Shown: one piece after another, positions 44,698-50,105 of the stretch
Position numbering within the stretch: position 1 is the first letter of the stretch
Layout: the number at the start of each line of letters is the position of its first letter
Assembly: GCA_017542475.1 (NCBI GenBank)
Contig: JAFXXD010000017.1
Location: 1-50,105, forward strand
Direction: 5' to 3'
From: Ruminococcus sp.
Lineage (GTDB): Bacteria > Bacillota > Clostridia > Oscillospirales > Ruminococcaceae
DNA length: 50,105 nucleotides
The notes under the pieces: generated by a model
What the model saw: only the letters and a program-made list of their open reading frames with translations
Databases searched by the model: none
Told to the model about the DNA's origin: nothing
Program-made: the position numbers and the translations under genes

Positions 44698-46899
44698 ATG
44701 GCTGATATGAATGAATTCAACGCTAACGCCGGCGACGTCGTTTCAGGTGTTGAAGTTGTAAAGAAGAGCAAGACAGGTCTCATCGTGGGCGGTCTTGCGG
44801 TACTCACAGCAGGAGCCGTTGCAGTTGTCACAGGCGGAGGCATCGCCGCCTACTGCTTATCCGACTTCGTGAAGAATCAGGTGAAGCTCCGCGTTTCAAG
44901 CCCCGAGAGCTACTACGCCTGGGTCTACGAGAAGAACGCGGATGCCGCCGCTAAGCAGATATCCACTGCTTATGCAAAGAGCCTCGACAAGATAGAGGCA
45001 GGTCAGAAGACGAGCCTTTCGCTCAGATACGACCTCACAGACGAAGCAAGGGACTTCTTCATCGACGAGCTCGACCTCGACAGGACCTCCAGAGACGAGG
45101 AGCGCGGCGTTGTTGAGAACCTGAAGAATATCACTATCGGCGCTGACGGAAGCTCCAAGGACTCGCTCCTCTCGGGCAAGGGCTACATCGACTGGAACGA
45201 CGACAGGCTCGTAACTGCCGATCTGGCTATTGACAACTCTACTATGGACTACTTCGTCCGTATCCCCGAGCTCACCGACAAGTGGCTCGCCGTTGAGGCT
45301 GAGAAGCTCATCGAGGAGAACTCCTACGGCGATTCCGAGCAGGAGGTCATCGACGCCTACAAGAAGGCGGCTCAGGACCCGCGCTCGGTCATCTCTCCCG
45401 AGGAGATAGAGGAGCTCGCAGACCGCTACATCAAGGTGTGGAACGAGTCCGTGGGCGACGTCAAGCTCGAAAAGAAGCAGACCGTCACCATCAACGACAT
45501 AGATATGAACTACACGGTAGTTTCCGTTGAGCTCACACAGCAGAAGTTCATCGAAATAGGCGAGAAAATGCTGAATACAGCCAAGGACGACGAGCTCCTC
45601 AAGGAGATAGTCGTTGACCGCCTCCACCAGATGGACGCTGACGAGTACGCAGAGGCAATAGATGACGCTATCGAGGAACTCAAGGACGACACTGTTGATA
45701 CCGAGACTATCCTCACGCTTGATACCTACATCGACGCCAAGGGCGTTATCCGCGGCTTCGGTGCAACGACCAACAACGAAAACGAGGAATTCCTCGCAGT
45801 TATCGGCAAGAAGGACAGCAAGGTGCGCGGTACCTGCTATCTCTACGACGGAAGCGAAGAGCCCGAGTTCACTGCCACTCTCACGGCTGAGGAGTCCAAC
45901 AAGAAGTACAGCGGCACCCTCGACTTCGTTATCGACGAGGACGAGTCATGGTCGCTCGACTTCAACGACTTCGAGATAGTTGACGAGGATTACGGCTACT
46001 TCAACGCAACCACAGTCCTCAACATCAAGGACTACGACGACGAGTTCTCTATCCCGCTCGACTTCTCCACAGACGGCCACAAGCAGGCTGTTGCGGGCGA
46101 TATCGTTATCGACGGCACAAACTACGGTACTCTCACCCTTGCGCTCGGTCTTGAAACAGGCGCAGAGCCTACCCTCCCCTCGAAGGACGGAGCCTGCCTC
46201 ATCACCTCCGAGAACACCGACGAGTTCTGGCGCGACTATGTAACTCAGGACGAGATGGAGAAGTTCCTCACCGACCTCTTCAAGAAGCTCGGAATCAACG
46301 ACAAGAACGCTTCCGACTACGCAGCAGACTGCGCAGAGGATATGTACTACGACTGGGACAGCTACTACGACGACTACGACGATGACGACTTCGACTGGGA
46401 CGACGACGATTGGGACTACGACATCGCCGAAGGTCCGTCAGTTGAGGACGGTCAGGCATACCTTATGGTATACGACAAGGAAATGGACAACTGCTTCTAC
46501 GGCAGCGGCTATGACTACCTCTCCTACGGCGCTAAGTTCGCGGACATCAAGGGCGACGGCACATATACGGTAAGCGTTTCCGCTGATACTCCCGAGTTCA
46601 GGGAGCACTCAACAGCACTCCCCGACGGAATATCTCTCCTTATGCTCGGCTGTGAGGGCACAAAGGGAGCTGAAAATGCAAAGATAGAGATAGTTTCCCT
46701 TGATATAGACGGCAAGACCTACACGGTAAGCAAGGACCTCACCGTCGAGACAGAAGACGATTACTTCGCGGCTCTGCTGTACGGCGGTGATATGTTCAGC
46801 CTTGGCGAGGAGGACGGCTACACTCAGGGTGCAGACCTCTCGGACGTTAAGACATGGAAGACTATCACTCTCACCTTCAAGCTCACAGGTATGAAATAA
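44698..46899 (+). CDS. Large acidic membrane-anchored protein of unknown function
   Basis: 733 residues that I do not recognise. Short N-terminal cytoplasmic part, one transmembrane segment (about 26-51, TGLIVGGLAVLTAGAVAVV), then a large extracytoplasmic region with many Asp/Glu. Visible repeats of structure: YYAWVYEKNADAAAKQISTAY-like helix near 75-95, alternating helices and beta strands, and a stretch of almost pure Asp, Tyr and Trp (about 551-576). The last about 140 residues read as beta-rich (VEDGQAYLMVYDKE, KTYTVS). No signal cleavage site, so it stays anchored. GGAGG before the start. Possibly a surface sensor or scaffold. Confidence 0.6.
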   Translation: MADMNEFNANAGDVVSGVEVVKKSKTGLIVGGLAVLTAGAVAVVTGGGIAAYCLSDFVKNQVKLRVSSPESYYAWVYEKNADAAAKQISTAYAKSLDKIEAGQKTSLSLRYDLTDEARDFFIDELDLDRTSRDEERGVVENLKNITIGADGSSKDSLLSGKGYIDWNDDRLVTADLAIDNSTMDYFVRIPELTDKWLAVEAEKLIEENSYGDSEQEVIDAYKKAAQDPRSVISPEEIEELADRYIKVWNESVGDVKLEKKQTVTINDIDMNYTVVSVELTQQKFIEIGEKMLNTAKDDELLKEIVVDRLHQMDADEYAEAIDDAIEELKDDTVDTETILTLDTYIDAKGVIRGFGATTNNENEEFLAVIGKKDSKVRGTCYLYDGSEEPEFTATLTAEESNKKYSGTLDFVIDEDESWSLDFNDFEIVDEDYGYFNATTVLNIKDYDDEFSIPLDFSTDGHKQAVAGDIVIDGTNYGTLTLALGLETGAEPTLPSKDGACLITSENTDEFWRDYVTQDEMEKFLTDLFKKLGINDKNASDYAADCAEDMYYDWDSYYDDYDDDDFDWDDDDWDYDIAEGPSVEDGQAYLMVYDKEMDNCFYGSGYDYLSYGAKFADIKGDGTYTVSVSADTPEFREHSTALPDGISLLMLGCEGTKGAENAKIEIVSLDIDGKTYTVSKDLTVETEDDYFAALLYGGDMFSLGEEDGYTQGADLSDVKTWKTITLTFKLTGMK

Positions 46900-46912
46900 G
46901 ACCAAAAACATT

Positions 46913-46938
46913 AACGGCGGGTATAATCCCGCCGTTTT
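46913..46938 (+). terminator. Terminator after the large acidic protein gene
   Basis: 9-bp stem AACGGCGGG/CCCGCCGTT, loop TATAAT, T run following. Confidence 0.85.
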
Positions 46939-47055
46939 ATTTCCCGATTTTTCCAGTATTTCAGCTCCTTTTCACGAAAGCATCATAAATGAGAGATAAA
47001 ATATCAGTATAGATTAACACTGAGATCCTCACATTTCATATAAACCACCCTAACA

Positions 47056-47096
47056 GGCAACGGCGGTCAGATATACTGACCGCCGTTGCCATTTTT
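47056..47096 (+). terminator. 15-bp hairpin upstream of the sigma factor gene
   Basis: GGCAACGGCGGTCAG (47056-47070) with CTGACCGCCGTTGCC (47076-47090), then ATTTTT. Its 3' flank (GCCATTTTTAGTGAACC) resembles that of the hairpin at 48280-48314 after the operon, so they look like copies. Confidence 0.7.
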
Positions 47097-47148
47097 AGTG
47101 AACCTTTTCCGCACTCGCGGCAATATGTATACGGAAGGAGGCAACGCT

Positions 47149-47691
47149 ATGACACAACTGCAATTTGAGAAGCTTATTCAGCTTCACGGAGATTCGATAT
47201 ACGGCTTCTGCTGCCACCTCACGGGAAAGGCTTCCGAAGCAGAAGACCTGTACCACGACTCGGTGATGAAGGCTTTCTCAAAACTCAGAAAGATCAGCTG
47301 CGAAGGTGACGACGACAGCGCATACCTCTCCGCGCGGAATTACATCATCGGAATAGCAGTTAAGCTCGCGCGGAGCTCGTCTCGCAGGCTCTCTGACAGA
47401 AGCCGAGTCGAACAGGACGAGAACGAGGTGTATCTCTCGAAGGCAGGAAGCTCCGAAAACATCGCGCTCGACACCGAACGAAGAGAACTGAATTCGCAGA
47501 TACGGCTGACTGTCGGAGCTCTGCCCGAGAAGCTGCGGACGGTGACATATATGTTCTACTTCGCAGATATGAGCATTAACGACATAGGCAAAACGCTCCG
47601 CATACCGATCGGCACTGTAAAGAGCCGACTCAGCCGCAGCCGCGATATCATCAAAAAAGAACTGGAGGCAAAAGGTTATGAGAATTACTGA
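47149..47691 (+). CDS. ECF-type RNA polymerase sigma factor
   Basis: 180 residues. Region 2 (FEKLIQLHGDSIYGFCCHLTGKASEAEDLYHDSVMKAF, in parts) and region 4 (LPEKLRTVTYMFYFADMSINDIGKTLRIPIGTVKSRLSRSRD, in parts) of ECF sigma factors; no region 3, as expected. ATG 47149 follows GGAGG. It overlaps the next gene by 14 nt, a membrane protein that fits an anti-sigma factor. TGAACC near 47099 may be the -35 of an autoregulated promoter (inference). Signal and regulon unknown. Confidence 0.87.
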   Translation: MTQLQFEKLIQLHGDSIYGFCCHLTGKASEAEDLYHDSVMKAFSKLRKISCEGDDDSAYLSARNYIIGIAVKLARSSSRRLSDRSRVEQDENEVYLSKAGSSENIALDTERRELNSQIRLTVGALPEKLRTVTYMFYFADMSINDIGKTLRIPIGTVKSRLSRSRDIIKKELEAKGYENY

Positions 47692-48277
47692 CGAAGCGAT
47701 CAGAACAGCATTGAAGACATCAGGAGGCTCGCACGAAAAAGCAGACCTCAGGCTATTCAGCGAATTTTCCGATTATCACCCCAAGCGAACGCGTATCACC
47801 TACGCGGCGGCAATAGGTATCCCCGCAGCTGCGCTCCTCCTCGGCGCGGGGATATATACCGTCCATAACGGCGGATATTTCAGCGACTTGAAGAACGGCT
47901 TCGGCACGGTAACGTCCACGCAGTACGAGAACGCCACGGACGAGATATCCGTTTCAGCTACAGCCGAAGGCAGTGTGATAAAGCTTACGCTCGTTATCCC
48001 CAAGCTTATGCTGCAGGCTCCCGACAGCTTCCCCTACAGCGAATTCGACGTTATGCGAGTGAGCAGCTGCACGGTGAAATGCGGCGGCAAGAAGGTGAAA
48101 GTCGCAGATATGCCCTACTCCGAGCGCACTCAGAACGGCGCGGAGCTCGAGATACTGCTCGACAGCGAGCTTCCCGCAGGCAAGGAGGTCACTGTCACGA
48201 TAACCTCATTCGAGGGCGGCAAAAAGGCTGACCAGCCCTTGCCAATACACGGAAACTGGAATGTTACTGTTGAATAA
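47678..48277 (+). CDS. Putative membrane anti-sigma factor
   Basis: 199 residues. Short cytoplasmic N-terminus with charged helices (EAIRTALKT..., KADLRLFSEFSDYHPKR), one transmembrane segment (about 41-58), then an extracytoplasmic beta-rich domain with VSATAEGSVIKLTLVIPKL and a Cys pair (SCTVKC). It overlaps the sigma gene (translational coupling) and has the layout of anti-sigma factors, but no named domain such as DUF4179 is certain. Probably holds the sigma factor at the membrane until a signal acts on the outer domain. Confidence 0.65.
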   Translation: MRITDEAIRTALKTSGGSHEKADLRLFSEFSDYHPKRTRITYAAAIGIPAAALLLGAGIYTVHNGGYFSDLKNGFGTVTSTQYENATDEISVSATAEGSVIKLTLVIPKLMLQAPDSFPYSEFDVMRVSSCTVKCGGKKVKVADMPYSERTQNGAELEILLDSELPAGKEVTVTITSFEGGKKADQPLPIHGNWNVTVE

Positions 48278-48314
48278 AACATCGGCGGTCTGAAGAGACC
48301 GCCGATGCCATTTT
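48276..48314. terminator. Bidirectional terminator after the sigma/anti-sigma operon
   Basis: 12-bp stem CATCGGCGGTCT/AGACCGCCGATG with a GAAG loop, TTTT to the right and AAAA to the left, so it can serve both the anti-sigma gene and the converging membrane protein gene. Its 3' flank is like the hairpin before the operon. Confidence 0.78.
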
Positions 48315-48354
48315 CAGTGAGGCTTTTATACGTTATCTCCGTGCTGGAGCCGCT

Positions 48355-49911
48355 TTATTCTTCGTCCTTCAGCAGGTGATAGTCAAGCGAGCTGATGGGC
48401 ACGAAATCCTTCATAGCATAGCCATCGCTGTCGAAGCCGTAATAATCGCCCATAAATCCGAAATAGGAGAAGGTCTCGTCCCCGACACATATATCGTCAA
48501 AGGTCGCGACATTCGACATATCATCGTGGACATAGCGGGGATAGGGGTAGTCAATGACGAGAATATTAGCAGCCTTCCCCTCCTCTATCTGTTCGCGGAT
48601 AAAGCTGTATCTCAGGTATGAGACAGCGCAGTTCGTCACAGTGACATTGAGGATAAAGGCGGTCAGGCAAACAGTCGCTGACAGGCAGACGATATTCAGC
48701 GGCTTGGACACCGCCAGCCTTGCATCGAGAGCTGAAAACAGCAGGTCGCCGCCGAGGAGTATCCAGAAAATGTAGTTCTCCATAAAGCAGCGCGGAGTAC
48801 ACGGACTGATAAACATAAAGGGACCCGTCAGCAGCACGGTGCTCAGAAGGAAAATGTAGAGTCTGATACGCTTGCTGTCGTCGAAGAACAGGCGGATAAA
48901 GTAAGCGAGCGCGACGACGTACAGGAAGGTGAATGCCGTTTCAAAGCCGCGTATCTTCATAGCGGGCTCGAGGAAGGCGAGGTCTGAATAGACAGAGCAG
49001 AACACGGAATATACCGCATAGAGGACAACTATCACAAGGCATATCGGCGCATACTTGCTTTTCGGGCGTCTGCTGCAATAGAGAAGGATAACGGACAACG
49101 CTATAACGATATTGATGACCCAGAACGGCTTGATATAATTGGGGATAACGAATCGGAGGGTATTCATAAACAGGTCGGAAAAATCGAACTCAAAGCGCCT
49201 GTTCCCGAAATCGTCATTGCCCTCGGAAATGCTTGAATAGACCTTATTTGAAAAGACGAGACAGACCGCTGCGACCGCAGAAACCAAATACAAAAGAGGA
49301 GCCGCAAAGAGCTTTTTCCTCCTGACCCAAAGCAGTACCACAACGGCGGCTCCGAGGATAACGTCATATATAGCCACGTGCTCCACACTGAGTCCCGCGG
49401 CAAGAGTGGCAGCGGGGAAGAGTATAAAGCAGTACGGCTTGAAGCTCTTCTCTGAGAAGAGAACATCAAATACAATTTTGAGATACAGGAGAATGAGCAC
49501 CGCAGTAAAAACGTAATTCGTAAATCCTGATATCCAGCATATAGTCTCGCAGTAGGTGCTCGAAGGGATGAGGATGATCGCAGAAAGCGAAAACGGAAGG
49601 GCATAGGCGATGTGCTTTTTATCAAAGCCAATGACCTTGGCAAGCAGAAAAACGAGCAGCGCCAGAACTGCGAAAACGAAGATATATCTGACAACGGGGT
49701 ACTTCACGATGATCAGCGTGACAAAATTGGAGAAGTACCTGCCATTGGGATAGCGGAAGGAAGACAATGCTTCATAATTGCTGATAGAATACCACAGGTA
49801 ATCGTCCCCGTTCATAAATAATGAGAGCGAAGACATCAACGAGTAGATCAATACAATTATGCCTGAAATAACGAAAACCGACCGCTGCGCAGTCTTTGGA
49901 GCATTATCCAT
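48355..49911 (-). CDS. Polytopic membrane protein, DUF6056-like (GT-C type)
   Basis: 518 residues with about 11-12 hydrophobic segments. The first outer loop contains NGDDYLWYSIS and RYPNGRYFSN, the pattern of DUF6056 proteins, which have the layout of GT-C glycosyltransferases with an acidic catalytic loop. Likely transfers a sugar from a lipid-linked donor to a surface polymer; substrate unknown. The C-terminal about 90 residues are soluble, with GDETFSYFGFMGDYYGFDSD. Start ATG 49911 with AGGAGG upstream. It lies just after the rRNA operon and probably has its own promoter. Confidence 0.7.
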   Translation of the reverse strand: MDNAPKTAQRSVFVISGIIVLIYSLMSSLSLFMNGDDYLWYSISNYEALSSFRYPNGRYFSNFVTLIIVKYPVVRYIFVFAVLALLVFLLAKVIGFDKKHIAYALPFSLSAIILIPSSTYCETICWISGFTNYVFTAVLILLYLKIVFDVLFSEKSFKPYCFILFPAATLAAGLSVEHVAIYDVILGAAVVVLLWVRRKKLFAAPLLYLVSAVAAVCLVFSNKVYSSISEGNDDFGNRRFEFDFSDLFMNTLRFVIPNYIKPFWVINIVIALSVILLYCSRRPKSKYAPICLVIVVLYAVYSVFCSVYSDLAFLEPAMKIRGFETAFTFLYVVALAYFIRLFFDDSKRIRLYIFLLSTVLLTGPFMFISPCTPRCFMENYIFWILLGGDLLFSALDARLAVSKPLNIVCLSATVCLTAFILNVTVTNCAVSYLRYSFIREQIEEGKAANILVIDYPYPRYVHDDMSNVATFDDICVGDETFSYFGFMGDYYGFDSDGYAMKDFVPISSLDYHLLKDEE

Positions 49912-49929
49912 AAAAAATCCTCCTATAAC

Positions 49930-49954
49930 AAAAACTCCACCTATAAGGTGGAGT
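49930..49954 (-). terminator. Terminator of the rRNA operon
   Basis: 8-bp stem ACTCCACC/GGTGGAGT with a TATAA loop and a T run on the minus strand, 11 nt past the 5S end. Confidence 0.82.
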
Positions 49955-49964
49955 CTATTGATTA

Positions 49965-50081
<117 letters not shown>

Positions 50082-50105
50082 TCTTAAAAACTGAACAAAG
50101 CTCAA

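Overview
The window looks like the chromosome of a cellulosome-producing, spore-forming Ruminococcus (Oscillospiraceae, Bacillota), close to the gut R. champanellensis / R. flavefaciens group. Three things show this. There is a complete scaffoldin cluster in the scaC-scaA-scaB-cttA-scaE order known from R. flavefaciens. There is a dockerin-bearing GH5 cellulase. There are also endospore genes (spoIIID, a gerA-type germinant receptor operon, a PdaA-like deacetylase). Species cannot be fixed from the sequence alone.

Layout. 1-454: hairpin repeats and short tandem repeats. 0.45-3.4 kb (minus): SsuABC/TauABC-type importer with a Cys-pair-rich binding lipoprotein, a 20-codon upstream ORF and an operator-like dyad in its promoter. 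3.6-5.3 kb (plus): divergent cysteine desulfurase and IscU-type scaffold. 5.4-17.6 kb (minus): the sca cluster. ScaC has one cohesin and a dockerin. ScaA has a cohesin-like N-terminal module, a cohesin and a dockerin. ScaB has nine cohesins of two kinds and an X-dockerin. CttA has two repeated modules and an X-dockerin. ScaE has the anchoring cohesin and a sortase signal. 18.0-21.0 kb: CapA-like lipoprotein, dusB, gtrA. 21.7-25.8 kb: spoIIID, a DUF6472-like protein, the germinant receptor genes with a short gerC, and a small unknown pair. 25.9-30.5 kb: a c-di-GMP phosphodiesterase and a PhoB/PhoR-type pair. 30.9-32.0 kb: corA behind a leader ORF with mutually exclusive pairing segments. 32.3-34.3 kb: GH5 cellulase with an inserted four-Cys module. 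34.6-36.6 kb: DUF2975-type protein with an HTH regulator, then an alpha/beta hydrolase. 36.6-39.5 kb: AT-richer three-gene glycan cassette next to a cloverleaf-like element. 39.7-43.6 kb: DUF421/DUF4363, DUF1540, ireB, an SDR enzyme and the PdaA-like enzyme. 43.8-49.9 kb: DUF1836 regulator, a large acidic membrane protein of unknown role, an ECF sigma/anti-sigma pair and a DUF6056-like membrane protein. The window ends in a 5S rRNA gene.

How the genes work together. By family knowledge, ScaE is bound to the wall and holds ScaB and CttA through their X-dockerins. ScaB carries ScaA and adaptors such as ScaC, and enzymes such as the GH5 dock onto those. The importer and the divergent nifS/iscU-type genes plausibly link sulfur supply to Fe-S assembly. 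Three transcription units at 40-43 kb carry sigma-F/G-like promoters, which ties proteins of unknown function to the forespore.

The strongest candidates for something undescribed are the corA leader, the 39.5-kb cloverleaf element, the family of covarying short hairpins repeated at least 17 times between genes, the zinc-ribbon-like insert in the cellulase and the shared sporulation promoter motif. All assignments come from reading the sequence; no database search was run.
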